In this document: positions 16,963 through 26,447 of the stretch, piece by piece
How the letters are laid out: each line of letters opens with the position of its first letter
How positions within the stretch are numbered: position 1 is the first letter of the stretch
NCBI GenBank assembly: GCA_943354875.1
Contig: CALRDJ010000006.1
Location: forward strand, 1-36,583
Length of the DNA stretch: 36,583 nt
Direction: 5' to 3'
Source of the DNA: Candidatus Levybacteria bacterium GW2011_GWA1_37_16
GTDB taxonomy: Bacteria; Patescibacteriota; Microgenomatia; Levybacterales; UBA12049
Position numbers and translations under genes: made by a program
The notes under the pieces: generated by a model
Databases searched by the model: none
What the model saw: the letters and a program-made list of their open reading frames with translations, nothing else
Told to the model about the DNA's origin: nothing

Positions 16963-17787
16963 TTATTTCTTCCCATACTGACTACTAATCCATCCAAGTT
17001 TTCCATCAGCGAGCTTTATCTGATACCAATCAGGCTGTTCAGAAACAAGCTCAAATAATGCACCTGGTAAAACACGAGTGACTTCTGCTGCGGAAACTGA
17101 TGGATCTGTACGAACGCGCAGGAATCCAGTCGGCGTTTCGAGTATCGTAACTTTTACGACCGGCGCTGCGGAGAGAGAAGCAGTAGGAACCACAGGAGCT
17201 AAGACTTGAGGATTTATAGCCAGAAAAACGGTAGCAGTCAGCTTATATCCTGCCACTGTTTTTATCCGTACTATTTTTTCTCGATATCCATCTTTATTAA
17301 ATCTCACTTCGTGATCTGACTCAGTAACATTTTTTAAAAGTAGTGGGGTATTCCCGCTTTCAGAATTATCGAGCGAAACTGTTGTCTTATCGGGAGATGA
17401 AAGCACCAGTAGTTGCACTACTTTTTTTTCATCAATGGGAGAAAGCGTTATAATACTTCCTTCTGAATCCACTCCTTTTCCAAATGTTCTATCGACTACT
17501 GTCAGAACAGACTTATTCACCGGTATTTTCTGCTCAAACGCTGAATATCCATCTTCCACAGGAGCTATACGGATCGTATACTCTCCTACGCTTAACATGT
17601 CTTTAATTTCACATTTACAAATCGGTGTTTGACCGATAAGCTGACCATTTAGATATACGTTACTTTTCGGATTTGCAGTTACTTGGATCGCACCTTTACC
17701 ACCATTCTTACCTAAAAAATATACTACCCCTACGAAAACTATAATAGCGAGGATGAGTGGAATACCGAAAAATAAAACTCTACGCAT
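16963..17787 (-). CDS. Membrane-anchored PEGA and SH3-domain protein
   Basis: 274 residues. An N-terminal membrane anchor at about 4-26 exports the rest. Two PEGA-type beta repeats follow: about 34-105 with NVYLNGQLIGQTPICK, and about 125-195 with TVSLDNSESGNTPLLLKNV. After a Pro/Ala/Val-rich linker, a C-terminal bacterial SH3 domain (about 215-274) contains FLRVRTDPS, PGALFELVSEQPDWYQIK and LGWISSQY. PEGA domains are found in surface proteins, and SH3b domains often bind cell-wall or surface polymer. The promoter lies 11 nt upstream of ATG. The first PEGA repeat holds a CKC pair. No enzymatic function is expected. Confidence 0.85.
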   Translation of the reverse strand: MRRVLFFGIPLILAIIVFVGVVYFLGKNGGKGAIQVTANPKSNVYLNGQLIGQTPICKCEIKDMLSVGEYTIRIAPVEDGYSAFEQKIPVNKSVLTVVDRTFGKGVDSEGSIITLSPIDEKKVVQLLVLSSPDKTTVSLDNSESGNTPLLLKNVTESDHEVRFNKDGYREKIVRIKTVAGYKLTATVFLAINPQVLAPVVPTASLSAAPVVKVTILETPTGFLRVRTDPSVSAAEVTRVLPGALFELVSEQPDWYQIKLADGKLGWISSQYGKK

Positions 17788-17798
17788 AGAAGATTTCT

Positions 17799-17827
17799 AC
17801 TATACCAAAAATGCCTTTTATTTACAA
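17799..17827 (-). promoter_or_regulatory. Promoter of the PEGA/SH3 gene
   Basis: -35 TTGTAA (17822-17827), 17-nt spacer, -10 TATAGT (17799-17804), 11 nt to ATG; a leader of about 4 nt is predicted. Confidence 0.55.
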
Positions 17828-17843
17828 TTCGCATTCATACTAT

Positions 17844-17990
17844 GCAAGCTTCGAACGCAGCGCGTTAAAAGTTCGAACGAGGGATGTCAGGGGAAACCGG
17901 ACTGATTCCGATGGAGTCGGAAGAATGTCCGAAGGGGTGTTATAACCCGACTAGCCTGAGTGCGAACTTAGCGACCGTTCATTAGCTTGC
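17844..17990. other. Highly structured intergenic block, possible ncRNA or palindromic element
   Basis: A 147-nt block, richer in GC than its surroundings, with nested pairings. P1 is GCAAGCT (17844-17850)/AGCTTGC (17984-17990), continued by GAACG (17853-17857)/CGTTC (17976-17980). P2 is AAGTTCG (17869-17875)/CGAACTT (17963-17969). P3 is TCAGG (17887-17891)/CCTGA (17955-17959). P4 is CGGAC (17898-17902)/GTCCG (17927-17931), enclosing P5 TTCCGA (17906-17911)/TCGGAA (17917-17922). P6 is GGGT (17935-17938)/ACCC (17945-17948). TTCGAAC (17850-17856)/GTTCGAA (17871-17877) is an alternative pairing. No reading frame explains it, and I could not match it to tRNA, tmRNA, RNase P or SRP RNA. The sense strand is unknown; purine-rich loops favour plus. 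Confidence 0.55.
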
Positions 17991-17999
17991 GAGTTTTGC

Positions 18000-18022
18000 C
18001 ATACTTTTGCGGAAAAAGTATG
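18000..18022. repeat. 9-bp inverted repeat downstream of groEL
   Basis: CATACTTTT (18000-18008), loop GCGGA, AAAAGTATG (18014-18022). It lies in the 3' region of the groEL message. It lacks a following T tract and is A/T-rich, so it is not a clear intrinsic terminator. Confidence 0.6.
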
Positions 18023-18036
18023 AAAGACAGTAGGAG

Positions 18037-18057
18037 ATCCTGAAACAAGTTCAGGAT
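18037..18057. repeat. 8-bp palindromic repeat directly after groEL
   Basis: ATCCTGAA (18037-18044), loop ACAAG, TTCAGGAT (18050-18057). A palindrome of this type, as I recall, recurs between genes in many unrelated bacteria; that memory is unverified. It lies 9 nt past the groEL stop and may act as a 3'-end hairpin. Confidence 0.55.
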
Positions 18058-18066
18058 GACAGAGGG

Positions 18067-19716
<1,650 letters not shown>

Positions 19717-19788
19717 TCAATCGTTAGTTGGTTAGTTAGCTATTCATTCGCTAGTCCTAACTCTGAACTATGAACGAACTAATCCGCC

Positions 19789-20088
19789 TTACCCAACTAT
19801 CGCGAGAATGTCTGTTTGTTTTACGAGCTTCCATTCTTCGTTTTCCACTTTCACTTCATTTCCACCCCATTTGGTGTGCATAACAGTATCTCCAATTTTC
19901 ACTACCATAGGTTTTAACTCTCCCTTTGGCGTCATTTCTCCGGCTCCAATAGCCATGACGGTACCGGTCTGAGGTTTTTCTTTGGCAGTTTCTGGAAGAA
20001 GGATTCCGCTCGCAGTTTTCTCTTCTGCCTGTAATGGCTTTACGAGTACGTAATCAAATAGTGGCTTAATGTTTATTTTAGTCTTCAT
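19789..20088 (-). CDS. groS: Co-chaperonin GroES
   Basis: Heptameric lid of the GroEL chamber. 99 residues, with the N-terminal beta strand IKPLFDYVLVKPL, the mobile loop EEKTASGILLPETAKEKP, and a C-terminal ending TDILAIVG. It reads into groEL. The predicted transcript has a leader of about 50 nt containing a strong GTCACTT/AAGTGAC inverted repeat; no clear Shine-Dalgarno is visible. Confidence 0.97.
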   Translation of the reverse strand: MKTKINIKPLFDYVLVKPLQAEEKTASGILLPETAKEKPQTGTVMAIGAGEMTPKGELKPMVVKIGDTVMHTKWGGNEVKVENEEWKLVKQTDILAIVG

Positions 20089-20119
20089 AGCTGAGTGGGA
20101 CAGAAAGGTCTTTTAAGAA

Positions 20120-20146
20120 ATGTCACTTACGAGAAGTGACTGCTAA
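20120..20146. promoter_or_regulatory. Degenerate CIRCE-like site and inverted repeat before groES
   Basis: In the groES direction the first arm TTAGCAGTC (20138-20146) matches 8 of 9 CIRCE bases, while the second arm AAGTGACAT (20120-20128) matches only 5 of 9, at the correct 9-nt spacing and directly after the -10 box. The same bases contain a perfect 7-bp inverted repeat, GTCACTT (20122-20128) and AAGTGAC (20134-20140). Either a weak HrcA operator or a different operator or 5' hairpin. Confidence 0.5.
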
Positions 20147-20175
20147 TTTATACACTACGTCAAAAATTTTGTCAA
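20147..20175 (-). promoter_or_regulatory. groES-groEL promoter
   Basis: -35 TTGACA (20170-20175), 17-nt spacer, -10 TATAAA (20147-20152). It is near consensus and stands back to back with the promoter of the cohesin-like gene, with -35 boxes 8 bp apart. Confidence 0.85.
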
Positions 20176-20183
20176 GCCCTGAC

Positions 20184-20211
20184 TTGACATTATCTTCATA
20201 TCTCCTATACG
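20184..20211 (+). promoter_or_regulatory. Promoter of the cohesin-like surface protein gene
   Basis: -35 TTGACA (20184-20189), 16-nt spacer, -10 TATACG (20206-20211); an alternative -10 TACGAT (20208-20213) gives 18. A leader of about 35 nt contains GAAGG 9 nt before ATG, so this gene has a Shine-Dalgarno site. Confidence 0.6.
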
Positions 20212-20253
20212 ATAAATTCAGTGCCTTTTAAAAATCGATGAAGGTACTCTATT

Positions 20254-21402
20254 ATGTTTAGCGGAAAAAAATTAATTTTACTCGGTACCATGGTGGTACT
20301 TTTACTGGCAATTCCTCTTACCGTATACTATTCCCAGCAGCAGCAAGATACTCGCTCCCGCGCCACCGCTGCCACTACGATTTCTCTCTGTGCGACAAGC
20401 CTTACACCATCTACCAACTGCACTGCAACCATCTCAACTCAAGCAGGTCAACCATTTGGACTAGATGTCATGATGAATCCCGGAAGTAATACCGTAACCT
20501 TTCTAAAACTCATTATCACGTATGACCCTACGCTTCTTGCCACAGCGAGCGCACAGGCGCTTGTGCCCAATAGTGCCGCAGTTAGCTCATTTGGAAGTCC
20601 AGTATTCACTCCTGGCACTATCACCGTAAGCTTTGGTATCGTAGCTAATCCTGCTGAAGTCAATCCAAATCTGGCTATACAAACGGGTACAAAAATTGCC
20701 ACTATTAACTTTACTGGGCTCGCTGTCACGCCTGGAACGAAAGTCGATTTTGGCGCTACGGCACAGGCATTATCCTCTAGCACTGCTGACGGACAAGGAG
20801 AAAATGTATTAGCGAGTAAAAATCCTGCGACGATCACCATTACTGCAAGCACAATACCAACAGTCACTCCCACGTCTGGTGCTCAAGCAGCTAATCAACC
20901 ACCTGTCTGTACTGCGCTGAATATGGATCGTGCAAATTCAGGTACCGCTCCATACTCGCTTACATTTACCGCTGTGGGAAGTGATAAAGATGGTAATATC
21001 CAAAAAATTACGTTTAACTTTGGCGATGGCCCAGTACAAGATCTCACCCAAGCAGGGGGAATCGGCACTAACTCAGTTAGCTCGCAAGTTGCTCATACCT
21101 ACAGCAATCCAGGAACATATTCTGCATCCGCAGTACTCACCGATAATCAAAGCGCAGTGAGTAGTTCGTCAGCATGTCTCCAGACCATTACGGTAGCTAA
21201 AGGTACGACTGGAGGAGGCACCAATGCATCAGGAAGCGCAGGGCCTATCGTCACTGCTGCCACTCCCACTCCCACACCCGCTATCCTTGTTGCTAAGCCA
21301 ACCATAGATAAACCTGGTCCAGGAGGAAACACACTCTTAAATATCGGAGCAATCGGAGCAGTTATGTCTATCGTCGGAGCAGTTCTCTTCTTCGCACTAT
21401 AA
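20254..21402 (+). CDS. Membrane-anchored cohesin-like and PKD-domain surface protein
   Basis: 382 residues. An N-terminal hydrophobic export segment (about 6-25) is followed by a cohesin/CBM-like beta sandwich, about 40-200. That domain has the family rhythm: FLKLIITYDPTLL, then TITVSFGIV, then TKIATINFTGLAVTPGT. A PKD domain follows (about 215-315) with GSDKDGNIQKITFNFGDG and HTYSNPGTYSASAVLTD. A Ser/Thr/Pro linker (ATPTPTPA) leads to a C-terminal hydrophobic segment that ends the protein (NIGAIGAVMSIVGAVLFFAL). It probably sits on the outer face of the membrane. A dockerin-bearing protease is encoded in the same window, so it may be a docking partner; this is inference. The cohesin call rests on pattern, not on a search. 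Confidence 0.72.
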   Translation: MFSGKKLILLGTMVVLLLAIPLTVYYSQQQQDTRSRATAATTISLCATSLTPSTNCTATISTQAGQPFGLDVMMNPGSNTVTFLKLIITYDPTLLATASAQALVPNSAAVSSFGSPVFTPGTITVSFGIVANPAEVNPNLAIQTGTKIATINFTGLAVTPGTKVDFGATAQALSSSTADGQGENVLASKNPATITITASTIPTVTPTSGAQAANQPPVCTALNMDRANSGTAPYSLTFTAVGSDKDGNIQKITFNFGDGPVQDLTQAGGIGTNSVSSQVAHTYSNPGTYSASAVLTDNQSAVSSSSACLQTITVAKGTTGGGTNASGSAGPIVTAATPTPTPAILVAKPTIDKPGPGGNTLLNIGAIGAVMSIVGAVLFFAL

Positions 21403-21410
21403 CTCAGAGG

Positions 21411-23135
21411 CTAATTAGATTCGATCATGGAAAATAGTGCTTCCTGAGAAAGATTTACTTTTCCAGAGTGATTCATCCTTGATTTTCCCTTTTTCTGTGC
21501 CTCTAAAAGCTTGTCTTTCCTACTTCTATCTCCTCCTGACATTTTCGCGAGAACATCTTTTCGGAACGGGGATATCTCTTCACGAGCCACACTTTCTCCA
21601 TTTATCATTCCTTGGATAACTTGACGAAATTGCTGACGATCAAGCGAATCCTTCAGTTTTTGAGTTTTTTCTCGAGCCCTAGAAGTTCCCTCTTCTCTAT
21701 AAACATACTCTGAAAGAACGTCTATCGGATTATCGTTGATCCGTACCTCCAGCTGAACGAGGTCTGCTTTCTTATATCCGTTTTGATCATAATCAACACT
21801 GGCAAACCCAGAGGAAATAGATTTTAACTCCGCAGAAACTCCCCGAATAAACATACTATATGGCATGTCATACTCCAGAATCGCATTTGCTTCGTGATAT
21901 GTCATATTGGTCAAATTTCCTTTTCGTTTTTGACAAACTGTCATAATACCCCCTACATATTCTGAAGGCGCATAAACAGTAAGAGAAATATACGGCTCTA
22001 ACATATCTTCTTTCTCAAATCGATAGAGCACTTGAGGCATAGTAAATAGGAGATCGAGACCAAATTCCTGAGATAACCGTTCTTTTACGATCTCTGCATG
22101 CAAAAGTCCTAAAAATCCTACTCGATATCCACTCCCTAAATATGCTGAGTATTCATCAGAATACGTGAGTGCGGTATCATTCAATGTTAACTTCAAAAGC
22201 GCCTCTTTCAAACTCCTCAATTCGTTCGTGTTTTTCGGATATAATCCTAAAAAAACCATAGATTTTGGTATATTATATCCAGGAAGTGGCGAAACAGGAT
22301 GATTTGCAGACATTACCGTATCTCCGACCCGACACTGACGAATATCTTTTATTCCAGTTATTATATATCCGATCTCACCTGCTGATAACACATCTGCTGC
22401 ACAAAGATAGGGAGAGAATGTGCCCACTTCAGTCACCTCTGCTTTTACTCCGCTTTGAGGCAATTGGATCTTATCGCCTTTCCTCACGGATCCATCTACC
22501 ACTCTCGCATAGGTGACTACTCCTCTATATTCATCATAGGCAGCATCGAAAATGAGCGCCCGAAGAGGCTCAGGAAGCCCTGTGGGCGCTGGAACTTTCT
22601 CTACTACCCTATCCAAAACCTCTGCAACGCCCTCACCAGTTTTGGCTGAGATAAATAATATCTCGTCTTCTTTGACTCCAGTTAGGTCCATAACTTCTTT
22701 GACTGTCTGCTCGACCTGGGCATTTGGTAAGTCAATTTTATTAATTACTGGAATAATCGGAAGCTTCTCTTTCTGAGATGAACGGTAGTGGGCTACTGTT
22801 TGGGCTTGAATTCCCTGCGTAGCATCTACTAAGAGTATTACTCCCTCACATGCCGCAAGCGTTCTAGAAACTTCATAGGAGAAATCGATATGACCAGGAG
22901 TATCAATCAAATTCAGTACGAACAACTCACCATTCACTAAATAACTCATCCGAACAGGAGCTAGCTTAATCGTAATTCCCCGCTCACGAGAAATAGGATT
23001 TTGATCCAAAAACTGTTCTTGCAATTTATCCTTTGCAATCGTTTTCGTAATCTCGAGCATGCGATCTGCGAGGGTTGATTTACCATGATCAACATGCGCG
23101 ATAATGGCAAAGTTTCTAATATATGACTGATCCAT
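21411..23135 (-). CDS. lepA: Elongation factor 4 (LepA)
   Basis: Ribosome-associated GTPase that back-translocates or assists elongation and assembly under stress. It has 574 residues from the preferred start. GTPase motifs: AHVDHGKST, DTPGHIDFSYEVSR and NKIDLPNA. The EF4-specific C-terminal domain ends with GGDRSRKDKLLEAQKKGK and NLSQEALFSMI. An upstream ATG at 23174 would add 13 unusual residues; the ATG at 23135 gives the normal MDQSYIRNFAIIAHVDHG start and lies 10 nt after a good -10 box. It converges with the cohesin-like gene and follows murJ on the same strand. Confidence 0.96.
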   Translation of the reverse strand: MDQSYIRNFAIIAHVDHGKSTLADRMLEITKTIAKDKLQEQFLDQNPISRERGITIKLAPVRMSYLVNGELFVLNLIDTPGHIDFSYEVSRTLAACEGVILLVDATQGIQAQTVAHYRSSQKEKLPIIPVINKIDLPNAQVEQTVKEVMDLTGVKEDEILFISAKTGEGVAEVLDRVVEKVPAPTGLPEPLRALIFDAAYDEYRGVVTYARVVDGSVRKGDKIQLPQSGVKAEVTEVGTFSPYLCAADVLSAGEIGYIITGIKDIRQCRVGDTVMSANHPVSPLPGYNIPKSMVFLGLYPKNTNELRSLKEALLKLTLNDTALTYSDEYSAYLGSGYRVGFLGLLHAEIVKERLSQEFGLDLLFTMPQVLYRFEKEDMLEPYISLTVYAPSEYVGGIMTVCQKRKGNLTNMTYHEANAILEYDMPYSMFIRGVSAELKSISSGFASVDYDQNGYKKADLVQLEVRINDNPIDVLSEYVYREEGTSRAREKTQKLKDSLDRQQFRQVIQGMINGESVAREEISPFRKDVLAKMSGGDRSRKDKLLEAQKKGKSRMNHSGKVNLSQEALFSMIESN

Positions 23136-23145
23136 AGTGATTTGT

Positions 23146-23174
23146 AGTATAGAGATCTTTGAGGCTAAAAGCAA
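23146..23174 (-). promoter_or_regulatory. lepA promoter
   Basis: -35 TTGCTT (23169-23174), 17-nt spacer, -10 TATACT (23146-23151), 10 nt to ATG. The 23174 ATG would overlap the -35 box, which supports the 23135 start. Confidence 0.6.
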
Positions 23175-23185
23175 ATAAAATTCTC

Positions 23186-24850
23186 TTAAGGATTAAGTCG
23201 TGTCGGGTCAATTGTCTCGGACCTTATACCCAGAATTTCTCTCCAGTTTCCTAGCCTCTTGAACATAAGAATAAATGTCATCGCTTCTTTCACATTAAAA
23301 AGCCAGGTCAGAAAAAGATAGAGTGAAAGCCCAGCTGCACTAGAAATTCCAGTCAGAAATATTAAATTCATAGTTTTTGTCGTATCAAAAACTAGCTGAT
23401 CGAGAAGTTTTATCGGAATATACAATGCAAATCCAGTAAAAACTGTAGCAAGCGCAATCTTAGAAAATGGCAGAAGCAACGATCCTCTATCAAACCCGTT
23501 CACCTTTTTCCCAAGAAATAGCATGGATACAACTACATTCAGTATCCCAGCAACCGAGTAAGCGAATGCTATACCCTCCACTCCCCACTGCCCATACGTA
23601 ACGAGTGTGTATCCAAGTCCCATCATAAAAAGAGTAGAAACTCCTCCTATCCAAAGAGGAGTTTTCGTATCGTGCAGAGCATAAAATCCGCGAGAAATAA
23701 GATAAATAAGAGCCTGAGAAAATATTCCTATCGCGAAAAATGCGAGCGTACGACCAGTTAGAACGGTAGCATCCCAGTCAAACTGTCCTGCTCCAAATAT
23801 AAGACGTACGACCGGAATACGAAGGACCAAGAAGATTACTGAAACTGGTAATACCAAATACACCATCTGATTGAAACTAGTTAAAAAAGTTGACTTAAAT
23901 GAATTCAGGTTATTTCGCTCACGAGACAAAACAGGGAAAGCTGCTTGGGCTATTGTTTGACCAAATAATGCTACCGGAGCAAAAGCTAAGGTCTGGGCGT
24001 AATCAAAAATTACATAATGACGACCTGCATCTGGTAAAAACGACACAAGACTTACCGTTAAGAGAGCGCCTACTTGAAAAATTGCCAGTGAAACAGTACG
24101 AGGCCACATAAGCACCAACACTTCCTTCACGCCCGCAACTCGAGCACTCAGAATAGGTATAAATGAGAAGCCCATTTTTTTAACAACTGGTAATTGTGCA
24201 AGAATAAAAAAACATGCACCGATCACATTTCCTACCGCTGGCGCATAGATACCCAGTGACTGAGAGAATAAAAGAATTCCTATAATCACCCCTAAGTTGT
24301 ATAGTGCTGCGGCAATTCCTGGAATAAAAAAGTGATTATATGACTGCAATAGAGCTGAAAAAAAAGTAGCGATAATAAATAAGAACTGACTGAAAATAAT
24401 AACGCGCATGAGACTCGCCATAAGACTCATGTCGGATGCAGAAAAGCCAGAACCCAAATTCATCAATTGCAGAAAAAATGGCGCAAATATAAAAAGGATT
24501 AAGGACACTATGGAAAATATTCCTATCGCAAACAAAAGAAGTGTCGAAGCCATTCGATTTGCCTTCTCCTGTTCGTTCTTAGCCAAAAATTCAGAAAATA
24601 CCGGAATAAATGCAGATGATAACGCCCCGGCTATGATGATCTGAAACAGCAAGTCTGGTATTCTACCCGATGCTAAGTAAATTCCAAGCGTATTAGATGC
24701 ACCGAAGATTGATACCAGCAACCGTTGTCTTACGAGCCCGAGTAGCTGAGAAAAAACAACTGTAGCCATTATGACAAACGCTGCCGAAAGAATATTTGTT
24801 TGGCGCTGAAGTAAAATGCGTAAGCTTTTTTGCAAGAAATCAGAAGGCAT
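23186..24850 (-). CDS. murJ: Lipid II flippase MurJ (MviN family)
   Basis: MOP-superfamily integral membrane protein, 554 residues with about 14 helices, which flips lipid II for peptidoglycan synthesis. Family marks include SQLLGLVRQRLLVSIFGAS near the N-terminus, RIPDLLFQIIIAGALSSAFIPVFSEF, and FALHDTKTPLWIG (here GFYALHDTKTPLWIGG) near residue 390. Its presence implies a peptidoglycan wall. It is divergent from rpsT with a gap of 61 nt; its own -10 (TATGAC, 8 nt before ATG) is weak. Confidence 0.94.
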   Translation of the reverse strand: MPSDFLQKSLRILLQRQTNILSAAFVIMATVVFSQLLGLVRQRLLVSIFGASNTLGIYLASGRIPDLLFQIIIAGALSSAFIPVFSEFLAKNEQEKANRMASTLLLFAIGIFSIVSLILFIFAPFFLQLMNLGSGFSASDMSLMASLMRVIIFSQFLFIIATFFSALLQSYNHFFIPGIAAALYNLGVIIGILLFSQSLGIYAPAVGNVIGACFFILAQLPVVKKMGFSFIPILSARVAGVKEVLVLMWPRTVSLAIFQVGALLTVSLVSFLPDAGRHYVIFDYAQTLAFAPVALFGQTIAQAAFPVLSRERNNLNSFKSTFLTSFNQMVYLVLPVSVIFLVLRIPVVRLIFGAGQFDWDATVLTGRTLAFFAIGIFSQALIYLISRGFYALHDTKTPLWIGGVSTLFMMGLGYTLVTYGQWGVEGIAFAYSVAGILNVVVSMLFLGKKVNGFDRGSLLLPFSKIALATVFTGFALYIPIKLLDQLVFDTTKTMNLIFLTGISSAAGLSLYLFLTWLFNVKEAMTFILMFKRLGNWREILGIRSETIDPTRLNP

Positions 24851-24876
24851 AAGAATTAGTCATAGTAGCGAACCTG

Positions 24877-24905
24877 TTGCGATTTACAGTATAGCATGCT
24901 AAAAT
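24877..24905 (+). promoter_or_regulatory. rpsT promoter, leaderless type
   Basis: -35 TTGCGA (24877-24882), 17-nt spacer, -10 TAAAAT (24900-24905), 6 nt to ATG. The predicted first transcribed base is the A of the start codon. Confidence 0.6.
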
Positions 24906-24911
24906 ATAGCT

Positions 24912-25223
24912 ATGCCAGTAATAAAATCAGCTCAGAAAAAATTACGACAAGATAAAAAGCGCGAAAAGAAAAATGACGTGCTAAGACATGCTTTACAAAA
25001 AATTGTTAAGATGGCGCGAAAAAATCCTGCAGAGAAAACGATACAGGATGCGACACGCGCACTAGATAAAGCAGTTAAAAAGAATATTCTTCACAAAAAC
25101 AAAGCAGCTAGACTTAAGTCTGCGATGTCCAAACTTCTCAGTGGCAAAACAACCGTCAACTCAGCACCGAAAAAACCAACTAAAAAGAAAAAACCAGTCA
25201 TTAAGAAATCCACAAAAAAATAA
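24912..25223 (+). CDS. rpsT: 30S ribosomal protein bS20
   Basis: 103 residues. The N-terminal helix MPVIKSAQKKLRQDKKREKKN and the core around NKAARLKSAMSKLL match S20, a primary 16S rRNA binder of the small subunit. About 20 C-terminal residues are almost pure Lys/Pro/Thr (KKPTKKKKPVIKKSTKK), a tail longer than in most bS20. It has its own promoter. Confidence 0.93.
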   Translation: MPVIKSAQKKLRQDKKREKKNDVLRHALQKIVKMARKNPAEKTIQDATRALDKAVKKNILHKNKAARLKSAMSKLLSGKTTVNSAPKKPTKKKKPVIKKSTKK

Positions 25224-25245
25224 TCCTTTTTAGCCTCTAATTCCT

Positions 25246-25274
25246 TTGACAAACAGATCAAATTCCCCTAGACT
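25246..25274 (+). promoter_or_regulatory. Promoter of the PilN-like gene cluster
   Basis: -35 TTGACA (25246-25251), 17-nt spacer, -10 TAGACT (25269-25274), 8 nt to ATG. The only purine run (AAAGG) is too near the ATG to act as a normal Shine-Dalgarno site. Confidence 0.7.
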
Positions 25275-25282
25275 TAAAGGTA

Positions 25283-25834
25283 ATGCCTATAAAGCTTCCT
25301 TCTATCAACCTAAACAGGCTAAATCAAAAAAATTTTGTCGATAAGTTTATTGACTGGGCTATGACTTTTGGAAGAGTTGCAGTGATACTCACTGAGATCA
25401 TAGCACTCTCAGCTTTTCTCTACCGCTTTACCCTCGACCGCCAACTTGTTGACTTACATGACAAGATAGTTCAAAAAGAAACATACGTAAAACTATTAAA
25501 ATCAAACGAAGATAAATACAGAAATCTACAAGATCGTCTTTCTGCCATAGCGCACCTTGATAGCGATGCAAAAAGAAAAATAGCCCTGCTTTCTACCATA
25601 TATTCCCTCGCACAAGGCAGTTTCTCTATAACAGATATTCGTATGGCTGATCAAAGTCTACATGTAAATGCTCGAGCTGCCTCCATTAATGATGTTTCCC
25701 AGTTCATCAATCAGGTTAAAAAACAACCTGATATAGATTCTGTTAGCGTAGATAAGATAGAAAATAAGACCACGAGCGCCATCATAATCGTAGGCATCAC
25801 GGTATCCATAAAGAAACAACAAGCCAGAATATAA
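25283..25834 (+). CDS. PilN-like type IV pilus assembly protein
   Basis: 183 residues. A short cytoplasmic N-terminus rich in Asn and Leu (INLNRLNQKNF) resembles the PilM-binding tail of PilN. One membrane segment spans about 33-52, then a coiled coil (about 55-95) and a small alpha/beta ferredoxin-like domain to the end. PilN and PilO form the inner-membrane alignment complex of type IV pili and type II secretion. It is followed after 1 nt by a PilO-like protein, which supports the call. No pilM, ATPase or pilin gene is visible here. Confidence 0.72.
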   Translation: MPIKLPSINLNRLNQKNFVDKFIDWAMTFGRVAVILTEIIALSAFLYRFTLDRQLVDLHDKIVQKETYVKLLKSNEDKYRNLQDRLSAIAHLDSDAKRKIALLSTIYSLAQGSFSITDIRMADQSLHVNARAASINDVSQFINQVKKQPDIDSVSVDKIENKTTSAIIIVGITVSIKKQQARI

Positions 25835-25835
25835 C

Positions 25836-26447
25836 ATGAACTTTCAAAAACAATTTTCAAAAATTGATCCCAAATACTTAGAGCTATTACCTGATTTCAA
25901 AGAGAGAAAAACTCAGGCATTTACCACTCTCTCCCTAACCCTCGTAGCGCTCTCGCTGCTTGGAGTTTTTGCTATCAGCCCCACCCTCTCTACCATCACA
26001 GAGCTTCGACGTCAACATTCAGACAGTGAATTCGTATATGAAAAACTTACTGAAAAACTTACCAATCTAGGATTGCTACAGCAAAAATATGCAGCGCTTG
26101 AAGGAGATATGCCTGCTATCTTGGCTGCCTTACCTGAAAAACCCTCGGTACCAATTCTTATCGGTGAGATTCAAGCACTAGCGAAAAAAAACTCTACAAC
26201 CATAAGTCATATCGAAGTATTTGAAGTGGATTTGGGAAAAGTCGAAGAAGGACCTAGGAAATACTCAGCTTTTACATTTGCCGTAGACGCACAAGGTGAT
26301 TATAAAAATCTACTCGATTTTTCCAAAGCACTTGTTGAGTTTCAGAGAATTGTGACCTTGGAAAACATAGCTATAAATAAGAGTGTTTCAGAATCGAACA
26401 TAAAACCAAAACTAAATATTAGGGGACAGGCCTATTTTAAAAAATAA
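25836..26447 (+). CDS. PilO-like type IV pilus assembly protein
   Basis: 203 residues: membrane segment at about 29-52, coiled coil (about 55-100), then the PilO-type ferredoxin-like domain with the typical PEKPSVPILIGEIQALAKKN and the YKNLLDFSKALVEFQRIVTLENIAI region. The partner of the preceding PilN-like protein. Its stop overlaps the next start as TAATG, so translation is coupled. Confidence 0.78.
   Translation: MNFQKQFSKIDPKYLELLPDFKERKTQAFTTLSLTLVALSLLGVFAISPTLSTITELRRQHSDSEFVYEKLTEKLTNLGLLQQKYAALEGDMPAILAALPEKPSVPILIGEIQALAKKNSTTISHIEVFEVDLGKVEEGPRKYSAFTFAVDAQGDYKNLLDFSKALVEFQRIVTLENIAINKSVSESNIKPKLNIRGQAYFKK

Noticed and set aside
17844-17990. Structured block as SRP RNA, RNase P, tmRNA or a group I intron
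   Set aside because: Some words looked similar (GTCAGG, GGAAACC, GACTAG), but the conserved cores of these RNAs are not in the right order and no flanking exon or tRNA-like end is present.
23136-23174. Longer N-terminus for LepA (start at 23174)
   Set aside because: The extra 13 residues are not typical of EF4, and that region holds the promoter boxes.
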